From NCBI GenBank assembly GCA_019155185.1, contig CM032811.1, positions 378,902 through 442,901 of the forward strand: DNA of 64,000 nt, read 5' to 3'. Below the pieces are notes generated by a model. That model was not told where the DNA came from. It was given only the letters and a program-made list of their open reading frames with translations, and did no database searches. A program made the position numbers and the translations under genes. Each line of letters begins with the position of its first letter. Position 1 is the stretch's first letter. The DNA comes from Beaufortia kweichowensis (taxonomy: Eukaryota > Chordata > Actinopteri > Cypriniformes > Gastromyzontidae). Shown here piece after piece: positions 22,880 to 34,500 of the stretch.

Positions 22880-23840
22880 CCCTGGGTCACGCCACCCCCG
22901 AACCCCCATTTTCTTGTCCGGTGATGCCGCTTTCATCCCCACAAGCCTCCTCGACAGCATGAGCATGCTCTCCACTAGGTGCGCAGGACCCATCTCCTGC
23001 TTTCTCATCCTCCAACCACCCCTGCCTATGGTCCGTAGGGTCCCACCTGGCCAAACTCTAGCACGAGGCTGCCTCCACTAATAATGCATGAGGCCCTGGA
23101 CGCCATCCCTCTCCTTCCCCCCTTTCTTCAAGTTCTCTCCCAGAGCCAACCCAAGTGCAAGTGAGGGATGCCTCCTAGCGGTTGCCTTCCCAGCGGCTAT
23201 CTTTCTTCCTTTCTGCTCGTCGATACTGCTCTTCCTTCTCTTTATCCAACACCCCTACCTATTCCCCCCAATGCACTGGCCTTTGAACAACCTCCTGTGG
23301 CCAGCAACGTTAGGACAAAGATCTTATCAGAAATCCTGACTGTAGGCATCAGAGACAGAACCACTTACAAGTAACTCCTTATTTAGAGCTGATATTTCCA
23401 TTAACCATCCACTAAAACTGCTCCTCGATGCCTCTTTCTATTCTAAAAGCCATCTCCCTAGGTCCCTTCATTCTTACCTGTCAGCAACAACTCCTTCCTT
23501 GTTGCCATCACCTCATCCATCTCCAACCTCAACGTTAATAAAATCCCCAAAATCAGCTCCAATAAGTGCTATCTTAGCAGAATCCAATTTTTTTTACAAA
23601 CTCTGTTCCCCCTCACCTCAATAGCCAATTCTCAGACCTCCCTTATCATCAGAGGCATCCACAGAGATCCACCCGCTCAGACACCAGGCAAATCATAAAT
23701 TTAAAAAATCCTAACAAAAAGCATCTCCACCCTCCGCAGAGGTTATCATTCGATTCACACCACCCACACATTCGATGCCATATTGCCCCTGGACTTTTTT
23801 GGTTTCCTCAGATCTTCCTCAGCTCGCCATCACATCCAGT
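22880..23840 (+). pseudogene. Tyrosine-recombinase-type retroelement fragment (Ngaro/Crypton/DIRS-like)
   Basis: From about 23300 the broken frames give ILSEILTVGIRDRTTYK, RGIHRDPPAQTPG and FFGFLR (23795-23812). The last resembles the AFFGFLR segment of tyrosine recombinases in Ngaro, DIRS and Crypton elements. The pyrimidine-rich, proline- and serine-rich composition upstream is also typical. No intact catalytic set remains. Family resemblance only. Confidence 0.4.
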
Positions 23841-23845
23841 TTAAT

Positions 23846-23942
23846 CCAATATCCACCCCACTATTTCCGATCTATCATCTTTTATGAAGTAAGAAATAGT
23901 TTTGCCACGATGATAGATTGGAAATAGTAAGGTGGATATTGG
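23846..23942. repeat. Long inverted repeat (34-bp arms, 29-bp loop)
   Basis: ccaatatccaccccactatt at 23846 and its inverted partner ending aaggtggatattgg at 23942 pair over 34 bp with about three mismatches. It sits exactly between the recombinase fragment and the Tc1 remnant. Confidence 0.85.
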
Positions 23943-23979
23943 TTCAGAAGAACAGCGTACTTTGATAAAAAACTGATTA

Positions 23980-25026
23980 GAAAAGGGAAAAACATAAAGA
24001 AGTGCAGAAAATGATAGGCTGCTCAGAAAAAATGATATCAAATGATTTTAAATGGCAAACCAAAAAGATGTGGAAGAAAATGGAAAACTACCTTCGAATG
24101 GATCAAAGAATAGCCAAAATGGCAAAAGACTCAGCCAATGATCAGCTCCAGGAGATCAAAGGAAGTCTGCCAAGCTACCGGCAAGAAGTCCCAGCAAAGT
24201 CCCATTGTTAAAAAATGGCATGTGCTGAAGAGGTTACAATTTGCCAAAGACAAATTGACTGGCCTAAAGATGAAATGGCACAAAATTTTTGGACTGATGA
24301 AAACAAGATCTTTTTGGGTCTAGGGGTCGCAAACAGTTTGTAAGACGACCCCCAAAAACTGAATTTAAGCCACAAAAAAGACAGTAATGCATGGTGGCAC
24401 AAGCATCATGATATGGGGATGTTTCTCATACTATGGTGTTGGGCCTATTTATTGGATTCCGGGATCATGGATCAGTTTGAGTACATCAAAAGTCATGTTG
24501 CCTGATGTCGAAGAGGAAATGCCTGTTTCAACAAGACAACGACCCAAAACACACCAGTAGTAAGAAAGCAGCATCTTGGTTCCAGACTAACAAGATTAAT
24601 GTTATGGAGTGGCCAGCCCAATCTCCAACATCAAAAATGCTCAGGCAAAACCAAGAAATGCAGAGGAATTGTGGTGTGTAGTGCACTCGTCCTGGGCTGG
24701 AATACCTGTTTACAGGGGCCAGAAGTTGGTCGACTCCCTGCAACACAGATGTGAAGCAGTTTTTTGAAACCGTGGCTATACAACTAAATATTAGTTCACT
24801 GATTCACAAGAAAGCTAAATCTTCAAAGATTTTTATTTTTACAGTAAATGTTTGACTTTGTAAAGAAAAATGCAGACACTTTGATACTTTTTACTTCATG
24901 TATTGATTTAGAATAGAATGTGCAGTGTTCCCTATGCATTTGTGTGTATTGAAATAAAAGTTATTATAAGGATTTTGATATATTCACTTTTTTAAACACA
25001 CTGCTATTATTTTGAACACAACTGTA
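23980..25026 (+). pseudogene. Tc1/mariner transposase pseudogene and 3' end
   Basis: Readable transposase pieces: GGTSIMIWGCFSYYGVGPIY (from about 24390), LFQQDNDPKHT (24523-24555, bearing a catalytic Asp) and MEWPAQSP (24604-24627). They are followed by AKPRNAEELW, WAGIPV, KLVDSLQHRCEAV and NRGYTTKY. Frameshifts and stops separate them. The sequence ends in the typical 3' terminus tattttgaacacaactgta. The 5' inverted repeat is not recognisable. Confidence 0.85.
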
Positions 25027-25029
25027 CAT

Positions 25030-25233
25030 TCAACGACCCACAAAGAGAACAGACACACAAGGGCTACATATACAAGAAAAGACAATCAAGGGTAGCGAGA
25101 CACAGGTGTAGGCAATAAGACAATGATTAACCAGGCAAAGGATTATGGGAAAATGAGTTAAATGATGAAAATGTCCAGAAGAGGGAGCAGGGACAATACA
25201 GGGACCAGGAAGACACAGACAGGGATCATGACA
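25030..25233 (-). mobile_element. Truncated short LTR, minus orientation
   Basis: On the minus strand it begins TGTCATGATCCCTGTCTGTG and includes tttcccataatcctttgcc and a TATA-like tgtatatgtagcccttgtgt, then ends abruptly beside the Tc1 3' terminus. Confidence 0.55.
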
Positions 25234-25796
25234 CATCCAAGGCAGTAAGTGTGTCAATAAACCATCACAAAACCACATTTAAAAAAATGATACTTAAAAC
25301 TTGATTACATTATGGACAGTGGTTCCACATAACCCAAATAGTTGTTATTAACATTATAGAATTATTTTTAATTTACACCAAATTCTTGTTTTGCAGCAAC
25401 ACAATTAAATGATGAATAGTTCATTCAAATAAGTAATGTCCATCTAAATCTGTATAATTACTTCACTGTAACTTAAGCTGATTAGGGTTTCTGAACATGT
25501 TTCCATCTTTTAAAAACTCTTCAAATGTTTTTCATTGAACCAACATAAAAACTCATTTAAATTATGGACAGTGGTTCCATCCAATTAGTTCTAGTTACTT
25601 TAACACAACGGTTTCTATTTCAAGTTACATCACACAAAAAAGATGCTTTACTGACTGGATTGTGACTTATAAATAAATAAATAAATATATATATATGCAT
25701 GCAATTTTATTTCCTAAAGAATTTTCAGACCCCAGTTTTGAAATACAGAGGTGGATAAATGTCATGCTTACTGACAAATGAGATGCACTCAGCACT
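25234..25796. other. No gene recognised
   Basis: AT-rich, with two imperfect copies of attatggacagtggttcca (25310 and 25563) about 250 bp apart and a short (AAAT)n/(TA)n run near 25675-25696. Confidence 0.5.
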
Positions 25797-25804
25797 ATTT
25801 AGGG

Positions 25805-25998
25805 CAGGGATGGGCAAACTGGGTCCTGGAGGGCCGCTGTCCTGCAGAGTTTAGCTCCAGCTTGCCTCAACACACCTGCTTCAAAGTTTCTTGTATGCCT
25901 GATTAGACCTTGATTAGCTGGTTCAGGTGTGTTTAATTGGGGTTGGAACTAAACTCTGCAGGACAGCGGCCCTCCAGGACCGAGTTTGCCCATCCCTG
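25805..25998. mobile_element. hAT-type MITE, 194 bp, perfect 8-bp duplication
   Basis: Near-palindromic element starting CAGGGATGGGCAAACT and ending with its inverted copy AGTTTGCCCATCCCTG, with inner arms carrying aggccgctgtcctgcagag. The flanking ATTTAGGG at 25797-25804 and 25999-26006 is a perfect 8-bp target duplication, diagnostic of hAT transposases. Confidence 0.92.
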
Positions 25999-26179
25999 AT
26001 TTAGGGCTTGTACCTTAAAGTGCTTTTCAATAACTTTTTCAAGAATAATTACATTTAAACATGCACTCAGCACCATTAAGGTAGCCTATGAAATGTTTTC
26101 CAACTGTAGGTAAACACAATTAAACAAAACTGTAATGACATTACAAAAAACTTTTAATACTTCTTTGTATTGCCATTTT

Positions 26180-26519
26180 CTAAAACACAGCATTACAAAA
26201 GTCCTTACTCAACGCATCAGAGAACAGCTTTGTCTTCAGTGTCTGAACCTTATTAGATAGTTTGTTGCCATCTAGCTCCAAAAAGAACTTCTGCAGTGCT
26301 TCAAAGGTGTACCTGAGTTCAGGTGGGTCTCTCAAGTTCAGAGCATATATCAATCCCATCAGCATGGCTGTGGCATATGGGACATTGTTGTGGTTCTTAA
26401 GAACTCTCACTCCCTCATCTGATGGGCTGTCCTCAATGTCTGATCCTTCAACGTTTATAACAAACACTCCCATCACAGTCTTCTGGATTGCCTCCTGAGT
26501 ACTGGGTGCATCTGTATCC
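26180..26519 (-). pseudogene. C-terminal exon of a multicopy fish zinc-finger gene family
   Basis: An acceptor (ttacgtgcag) precedes an exon reading DTDAPSTQEAIQKTVMGVFV, then AMLMGLIYALNLRDPPELRY and TFEALQKFFLELDG. This is a compact helical domain that I recall from the C-terminus of repeated uncharacterised teleost proteins, sometimes annotated SAMD3-like. The exon is open to its stop. The probable N-terminal zinc-finger exon at 27586-27737 on the same strand is interrupted by transposons, so this copy is unlikely to work. Name uncertain. Confidence 0.55.
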
Positions 26520-26611
26520 TGCACGTAAGAATTACAATGACACAGTTACTCAAAATTAATGTTTATTAATAAGTATTGTTCACACAAAAAAAACTCTTTA
26601 TTTATTCACCA

Positions 26612-27585
26612 TTATGACGCTCAAAACTTATATATCGCTTTCTTCTTTAGAACATAAAAGATATTTTGAGAACCGTTTCAGGCAGTAGCGGCTCCTGACC
26701 AAAAATTTTGGAGGGGCAGTTTCTGGGTCGTAAAGATCGCAAACACCCACGCTACTCCACACATCTCCCTGTCCCCCTGAAGAACGAAAAAGCAAGCATG
26801 GGAAACAGAAAACCTTATTTCTTTTAGCACTTTTCATACCACGACCTGGAAAATGTTCTATTGAACGACCTACCATTGTCCTTTGTTTGCTGTACAATTT
26901 TTATATCTGGTTTGTCAGGGCCAAGCTGTTTAATTGCTAATTTATCATTAACTGACAATCTTTCAAACATTATTACACGCAGAATGATCTGTACTACTCA
27001 CCATCTTCACCATCTGAAGCGTTTGCTTAACTGACACAGACTCATATACACTTTGCTGACGCGGATTAATAATATTGTCCGGAACTACGTTCAAGTGACG
27101 TAAAAGCAAGTGGGGCGGGTCTGAAATCTGCCCATATGGCTCTTAATTAGAGCGCGCTGCAATTCCTTTTTTCACCACAAATTTACATTGAGAACATGTG
27201 TGGCGCTGTTGAGCTCGGGAGGGCAGAGAGACCCTCTGACCCGCTAATCAAACCTGAAGCAATGTGATGAAATTTTAACATATCCACCTCACTTTATGAC
27301 TTATAACAGTCTAACATGTTTTCAGAATAAGGATGAACATTTTTGAGTTAACAGTTCATTAGGACTGGTCCAGTTTATATAGAGATCTATGTTTTCAAGT
27401 GGCTGAATATTTTGGTGGGGCTCTGCAGCACCTGCCCATACAGACGAGCCGCGCCTGGTTTCAGGGATTTTGTGTCAATAAAGCACAGACAAAGAAAGTA
27501 AAAGTAAATTGAGGCCAATGTTGTTTGACTACCAACACTGTTTAAAATATCTTTTTTTTGCAGGAGACAGAAACTCATAATAAGC
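26612..27585. mobile_element. Foldback MITE split by a hAT insertion
   Basis: Its two arms (26612-26682 and about 27466-27585) are inverted relatives, with gatattttgagaaccg pairing roughly with the region of caacactgtttaaaatatc. The outer ends attatga and tcataat are complementary. The middle is interrupted at the loop by the hAT at 26683-27457. The MITE itself lies in the zinc-finger exon to its right. Confidence 0.65.
26683..27457 (-). mobile_element. Non-autonomous hAT, 775 bp, with transposase N-terminal fragment
   Basis: Termini CAGTAGCGGCTCCTGACC and, at the other end, the inverted CAGGCGCGGCTCGTCTG. A perfect 8-bp duplication GTTTCAGG flanks it (26675-26682 and 27458-27465). On the minus strand the frame RNKVFCFPCLLF followed by GDVWSSVGVCDLY matches the TTF/BED-type zinc-binding region at the N-terminus of hAT and ZMYM1-like transposases. 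The DDE domain and dimerisation region are deleted. Confidence 0.88.
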
Positions 27586-27737
27586 AGAGAATTCCATGTC
27601 TTGAATGTACATGGACAATTAGAATATGTACAATGGTATCTCTGACAACCACCATAATGCACGTGCTGTAGTCTATAATGCTTTAATAGTTTAGATCGTG
27701 CTGAAACCCCAAGTCCACAAATTTTACATTTCCACAT
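27586..27737 (-). pseudogene. C2H2 zinc-finger exon cut by the MITE
   Basis: Starts MWKCKICGLGVSARSKLLKH, then YRLQH, giving a C-x2-C ... H-x4-H finger. A second pair (CTYSNCPC) is cut after TWNSLLI where the foldback MITE begins. It is probably the N-terminal exon of the gene whose last exon is 26180-26519. Confidence 0.55.
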
Positions 27738-28202
27738 TTAAAAAAATTCATTAAAGATTTACAAAACTAAGGATCGTGCACTCCTCGTTCAACCACATGA
27801 AAGCATCCACTAGTTTTAAAAGAAACCAATCATAAAACTAAAATCACTCCTAAAACAGACATGTTCAATACTGACTAAACACGGGCTTAAAAGCTAACGT
27901 ACTCCTCCTTCAACTCACAGAAAATCATCATGAAACAATCATAAAATATCATTGCCACAATAGTGTTATAAGTTAAAGACATATTAAAGAAGAAAACTTT
28001 AGATTTCTTTACCTAACACTTTACACCATCTTATCCGCTACCATCTTCATGAGATTCATACTGCCTCCAGATTCATTGCAAAACATCATATAATGGCTTC
28101 GGTTTTCCAATTTCAGAATTAAAGTACTTTTAATACTTTAAAGAAATATAATGAAGAAAAGTGAGAGTTGAACAATTCTCATTTAACATAACACAATACA
28201 CT
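27738..28202. other. Likely 5' region of the broken zinc-finger gene
   Basis: AT-rich. On the minus strand a possible non-coding exon ends gatggtgtaaagtgttag followed by GTAAAG near 28013. No other feature. Confidence 0.3.
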
Positions 28203-28745
28203 TGTTATGGAGTCATCTGATGCCTTTCCTATTCAAGCCGTGATCAGATCTCAATCCGCCACCACTCACGCTCTCATTCAATCGGACTTTTAGGACTACA
28301 CAACCCAGGATCCTTTGCACTGCAATCACAATTCAGCTGAATCACCTTCACCTGTTTCCTCATCATCCCGTGACTCTTTATATATCGCTTGTTTTCAGTT
28401 CACTGGCGTCAGATATTGGTTAGCTTCACGCTATGCACCAGTCTGATCTTTTCTTTCTTCTTACCTGTTTAAAGTTAAACTGTTTATGCTTACCAATTGT
28501 TACCACACCTGTTACCGCCACCTGTTACCGCTTACCTGTTACCGCCATATACCTGTTACCGCCTTTACCTGTTACCGCTTACCTGCTTTTATGCTGTTAC
28601 CTTTGTTCTCTGTTTTATCTTTGTTATTTAACAGCTATTAAGCTATTTGTGTTGCCATTTGTACTTTTTATGTTTAACCATTTATATTAATAAAAGGTTA
28701 TTATTTTACTTTGATTCCGAGTGTCTTCCATCCACTCTGATAACA
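28203..28745 (+). mobile_element. Solo LTR, 543 bp, perfect 5-bp duplication, internal minisatellite
   Basis: Starts TGTTATGG and ends TGATAACA, flanked by ACACT on both sides (28198-28202 and 28746-28750). It contains ggatcctttgcactgcaatc, a TATA-like tatatatcgc near 28380, and AATAAAAGG near 28690. Between them are about five copies of cctgttaccgc (28505-28580) with variable spacers, an internal minisatellite. Confidence 0.9.
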
Positions 28746-29094
28746 ACACTTATGTTTTGACAGAAAACAAAATATATTTTGTGTTATTTTAACAAAAAAT
28801 ATTTGGGTAAAACAAACCCATTTTTTGAGTGCAGTGAAAAAGCTTAGACTGGCTTTTAAAAACATTCTTATTAAAAAGACAAAATTAAGTACAAACTTGT
28901 AATGGGTACTATTTAAGGTCGAGCAGATGAGCTCTAGTTGTGATAAATGCAGAATAATAATCTGATTATTAAATAAATTTGATCAATTTATTGATTATTT
29001 ATTATTATTCAATGATTAAATAGGCCTTTATTTTGTTTCTAAAATGTAATAAAATTGCTGTTTAGGTAAAAGTAATGAAAGTAACTGGAAACAT

Positions 29095-29228
29095 TTAGCA
29101 GACACTTGTATCCAAAGTTTTACCTTTACAAGGGACCAGTGGCACACTGGGAGCCTTTGCAATAGAGGTCCAACGACCTTCTGGTCACAAGTCCAACTCT
29201 CTAACCAGTAGGCCTCAACTACCCTGAA
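29095..29228 (-). mobile_element. tRNA-derived SINE with L2-type tail
   Basis: The minus strand begins gggtagttgaggcctactgg (A-box-like), then ggttagagagttggacttgt and aggtcgttggacc (decayed B box). It ends at ctttggatacaagtgtctgc followed by taaatg, the tail shared with the L2 elements in this window. This fits the cyprinid HAmo-type SINE design, in which a SINE borrows an L2 tail. Confidence 0.7.
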
Positions 29229-30514
29229 AAGTCTGAAAATAATAAAATATTCACAACGCGGAATAATACATCTCATGAAGACCTTTTATGAAGGTGTTTT
29301 TCATAATATGTGTGTATGCTGTGGTTTATTTTTAATTAAAAAAGATGAAAGTAACCCTAACATTGAGTCTTTTAGTTTGCTTTGGCTATAAGGAATAGGG
29401 TAGGCTAGTGAAGGACCCTAGAAGTGAAAATACATTTCTGTCAACGCCACTGCTATAGTCAAGAAGAGAATTTAACTAGATTTTCAGGACCCAGTTCACT
29501 GTCAGTGAAACCTACAGAACAATCATCATGAGGTATAAGCCTGTGGTCCAGCGCTGTGTATGTGGAACTGTGTGTGAACTGCTGGATGCTGAGAGACAGT
29601 GTGATTGATCAAACACATGTTTTTGATATTCTTTCATGTGGGTTGCAGTGAAGGTAAATAAAAGATCAGAGATGCTGCTTTTCTCTAGTGTTGTACAAGA
29701 GATCTAACTGGTGCCTGCTCGCTTCAGAGAGAGCTAAAGAAAACAGCTTGCAACGACAGGGGATGTGGATCTGCTGTTTCTGGAAGGATGCAAAAACATC
29801 TCAAATATTCTCTGCTCTCTGAAACCATCTTTCAGTCGAATCAGACTGGCTGTGATATAACACTATAAAAATATTTGTAATTTTAACAGAAAAATAATGT
29901 AAAATGCAAACAAACATTACATTTAATGATACTGAAAAAAATAGTAAAATGTATGATTTTTTAAAAGTAATATATATTATATATTTACAGTGAAAATCTG
30001 TATAACATTCAAGAAGATTAAATATGCACTTTTACAGTAAAAATTCGTTAAAATTGAAAATACAAGTCACACTAACATTTACAGTGAAAACTGTTAAAGG
30101 GCATCCCCTGATTGCCCTTCTATTGCCCAGTCTGTGGAAATGGAGTTTGTACCTCCTGCTTGTGCTGGCTGTGATAGAACAAATCACACAGCACCTCGCG
30201 AATGGATCTTCTACTGCTTCTGGTCTTCTTCCGAGCATCCAAATCTGACCACATTAGATTAATCCCCCTTCCTTTTCCTTATATATGGGAGACCAGGAGA
30301 TGATCCTGGCCCTTTACTCTTTTATTTGTGTAAGTGTGAAGATTTCCTTGCTCTACATTACTTATCTGATAATGACTTTCTTCTGCTACCTTCAGAACGG
30401 TTTTCCATGGCACTGCACGAGATTGGTGGGAAAATACCCCGTCCCAAGTGAAGGCATTCTGGGAAGAATTCAAAACCTCTTTTGTGTCAGCCTTCTAGCT
30501 AAAGACTATGAGGG
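29229..30514. other. No firm gene; AT-rich repeats
   Basis: Between 29880 and 30095 the words tttacagtgaaaa and ttttacagtaaaaa recur, resembling short fish MITE debris. The segment 29500-29860 looks less repetitive, but I could not assign it. Confidence 0.4.
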
Positions 30515-31003
30515 ATGAACTTGCTGAATGTGTCCAAAACTAAAAACAGGGAGACAATGAATCTAGAAGAGACTTTGCATTATTCACATACATGCACTTT
30601 GGTAACTTCAGGTGGAATCCTAAACTCTCTTGAATCTGACATCAGTCAGCTCTGTGGAAGAGTAAATGACTTGGACAAACTTTGTACATCTTGGGCATCA
30701 ATTGGAAAAAGCTATTCCCAACAGCTTAAGTATAAGCATAACCTCCATAAAACAAAAGGGAACCTTGAAAGTGCAGAGAGGATTACATCCCCGAAAGTCA
30801 ACAAGGAAAAAAACAATAACCTTGGTGTTGGTGCTGTAAAGGTTCTCACGCCCTGTTCAAGTCCTCAATATACTTCTGCATCTTCTCAAGTTGTTAATCC
30901 ACAGAATAAAAAAACCCTTCTAATTCACAATATAGTAGAAATCCTCTCCAGCTCATCTGCATCGGCTGTGACACTCCAGGTAAGATCATTAAAACATCTT
31001 TAA
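30515..31003 (+). CDS. Unrecognised 162-codon frame, possible exon
   Basis: An open frame with mixed composition: SLESDISQLCGRVNDLDKLC (heptad-like), then KYKHNLHKTKGNLESAERIT and a Ser/Thr/Asn-rich tail. A good donor, CAG-GTAAGA, occurs at 30978-30984 within the frame, so the exon may end there. It might be ORF1 of a LINE or a gag-like coiled coil; no conserved motif settles this. The neighbours are transposons. Confidence 0.3.
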   Translation: MNLLNVSKTKNRETMNLEETLHYSHTCTLVTSGGILNSLESDISQLCGRVNDLDKLCTSWASIGKSYSQQLKYKHNLHKTKGNLESAERITSPKVNKEKNNNLGVGAVKVLTPCSSPQYTSASSQVVNPQNKKTLLIHNIVEILSSSSASAVTLQVRSLKHL

Positions 31004-31589
31004 AGTCTTCATCCACTCTCTTTTAATCAAATGACTATTCCACAGCAAACTGATTGTACCCTTTACATATTTAATTTTGTTGACACCGTAAGTTAGTTAT
31101 ACATTACTACATAAAGACCTCTGGCTGAACCTCTTGAAGCACAACCCTATCTCTAAGTTTTAGGGACAATAGAACAATAATTGAGGTTCCTGCAAGTTTT
31201 TGTCTGACTAGTGCCTTTAAAAAAACAGAGACTTGGAGCTTTAAAGTGCCCTTAGGTAACAAAATAATAATAAATAAAATAAGTCTAGAGAAATATATTA
31301 CTGTTATTTTACATGTACAACACATGTACTTCTTAACCATGTGTCATTAGATCTTAAATATATCACACATTAAATATATTCTTTTATTTTTAAACTTTTA
31401 TTTAAATAAATACAAACAGATAAATATAAACAAGCATAAATCTACACATAGCTTACCCAGTGAAAGAAGAAATCTAACTCTACTAACTATAATGAGAAAT
31501 GTTGCTATCAGTCTTTGTCTCTGGATACACATCCACATTACATTGATACAGCCAAGGCCATAGCAGAATGCAGCTTCAGTCTGTTATAA
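31004..31589. other. No gene recognised
   Basis: AT-rich sequence with no motif. Confidence 0.5.
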
Positions 31590-34500
31590 TACAGAAGGGA
31601 CGGAGACATGATCACAGGTGAGATGCTTCTTATTTAGGACACAGCAGAGACAATGAACTGAATAGGAAGGATTACTGTCCTTTAGATGCTGAGGAGTGGA
31701 GCTGGAGATCGCTGAAACCGGAATCGAGGAGACACACATACTGGAAACACTGGGGCAAATAAGGAGACGAGGAAAAACAGTAAGTAGTCCAAGAGGTGAT
31801 GCATGGTAAGTCCCTAGTGCTAACGAGACCGGGACAGTGAGAGAATGTGTGTGGAGCCGCTCTTTATGTGGGCAGGATAACAATGCGGTGTGGGTAATCT
31901 CAGTATTCGGGAGAGGGAGAGCGTGGCGAATTGGGTGATGTTTGAGCTTACGCGGTCCTGCGGACAGTACTCCCCATGGCTCCACTCCTGAGGGCATGTC
32001 AAAGGACCGCATGTCGGTGATCGCCCTTCCACGAGGGCAGGTCCACTGGGATGATCTGAGTGGAAGGTCTCCAGCAGTTTGGGGTCGAAAGTATGTCGCT
32101 GTGATTGACCCAGGATCGCTCCTCATGGGTCCCATAGTCTCCCAGTCCACCAGATACTCTCGAGCTGGCTTTCACCACGGCACTGGGAGTCCAGGGATCT
32201 CCTTCACTGCATACACCACTCCATCCTCCAGCAGAAGTGGGAGAGGGGTTCCAGTGTGTCTACCAGGCTCTGTGGAGGGAGAAACAGAAGGATGGTGGAG
32301 GTTTGAGACAGAAACATGGAAAGTGGGGTGAATGCGGGCACTCAGGTGGTAGCTGCAGTCCGTAGGTGACCGGGTTGATCTGCTCCAGGATGGTGAATGG
32401 GCTTAAACAATCTGGGACTCAGCTTCATGGGCATGGTTGATGTAGACGGATATCCCTTGTGGACAGCCAGACCTTCTGCCCAGGCTGGGATAGGGCGGAG
32501 CTTCCCTCGGAGCCGACGGGCGGGTCGGGTTGTCAGTCCACGGGCCGATCGGGCAGGGTGCATTGCAGGTGATGGTGTGTGTGAGTCCCAAACCTTCTCA
32601 ATTCTCTCGAACCAGTAACGGACCACCGCTGGAACGATGATGGTTCCCGACCAGGGAGCGCTGCCAGTTCCTTTACAGTGGTGGGAGGTGGCCAGTTCTT
32701 GATAGCTTTGTTCTGGTCACCTTCTCGCCCATCTGGATACCACTGCAATCGGATGTTGCAGCCAAGGAACTCGCACTTGAGGGTAGTTGAAGGAACATTT
32801 CTCCCCTTAAGGAACAGCTGGTACTCAGGCTGCCTTTTAGGACCGGCCGCAAGAACGTGGTGCCGAGCACCGCCAAGCTCCGAGTAAATCAGGGATGTCA
32901 TCAATATATACCAACATCGAACTTCTATGGAGGAAACCTTGGAGTAATTTTAAGTCCTTGGAATACGGAGGGGCAATTGACCAGTCCATAGTGTGGCGAT
33001 GAAGATATCTGACAGAGGCCAGTAGGTGTAACAAAGGCAGTCTTCCACTCGGCCCCTTCATGTATCTCGATCAGGTTGTGTAAGCTGCCATGGAGGTCCA
33101 ACCTGAGAAACAGTGGCACCACGGAGCTGTTCTAGGGCTGCAGGACGATTTGAAGGGGATACCTAAACTTCACAGTGATCTTGTTGCTGCTTCTAGTCAA
33201 TACTATGGCCGCAGTTTTCCCTCCGGCCCTTTGCCAATAGAAGAAGCCAGCTATTGAAGCAGGGGAAGTAGAGGACGATGTAACCTTTGCGCCAGAGCCT
33301 CTTTGATGTATTCCCTCCATGGCCTTCTCCTCCGGGATGGACAGGGGGTAATTCTCCCCTGGGCACCGACTCACCCGAAGCAGATCGATTACAGTCCCAT
33401 GGCCTGGTGGGGGCAGCTTTGAAGCTCCCAGACAGAACATGTCACTGAAGGGGGCGACGGGCTGGGATTTCCACCAACCTTTTCTCTGGCAGGACTCTTC
33501 GATGGAAGTGGGTAAACAGGAAGATGACTGACGTTGAGGGAACCTGGAACAGATCTTAAATTAACAGTGAGATAGTTCTGAAAACAATCTATCACTTCCA
33601 CTTCAGGACTTGAAATGAAATCGGTACCATGCAGGGTAATGGCTGTTGTCTTGAGTTTTGAGCTGGACGGAGGGCTGCCGAGATGAAATTGCCAGCCAAC
33701 CCGAGTCAGGTGGGTGAAACTGAAAGCTTAACAGCATCGGCAGTAAGAGATACAATAGTAGTGGAGAGGTTTCATATTGGCCAACAAAATAGAGCAAAGC
33801 ACTCACCATGGGACGAGGGAGGATGAGGACATGGGAGATTATTGTGCCCGACCTCCCACAATAAAGGCAAAAGTCGATGGGCTGGGGTTCTATGCCGCCT
33901 GGTGAATGTTAGCAATGGGAGGCATCCACTTGCATTGGTTCGTGGCTGTTCTGAGCACTGACGTGTCTGGTCATGCGGAGGGTGGTAGTGAGCTGCAACT
34001 GGACCCTGTTGTTCTTCGAGGCATGCACTGCATATGAGTGGCTAATCAGGATGGAGAGTTGAATAAACCGCCTTCCAGTCCGGTGAAGTCATCAGATGCA
34101 GCGAGATGCACCCGCATTTCAGGGATCCAATCCTGACGGTAGTATGATGAGCAGAGCCTTGCTCTATTCCATCCGCTTTGGAAGCCAGAGTCCCAGAACT
34201 GCAGAGTATAATCGTTAACTCGACCTATTATTTTGTTTAAGCTTGTAAAGTTCTCTCACCAACGGATCGAATTCCAGGCGGTTTTCCAAACACATCATGG
34301 AAGTGTGTCATGAAGTCCGAGTGGGATGATGGGCTAATGGGGTGGTCTTCGATTCCAGAGGGTTCAGTTCATTGGAGAGCTTTGTCACCAGGGTGGGTAA
34401 TGAGGTAGATACCTTTGGATCGACTGCAGGCCAGGCGAGCCCTGAAATAGAAGGAATCCATTGCACTCCTCCTCACGAACACAGAGTAGGGTGCTGCATG

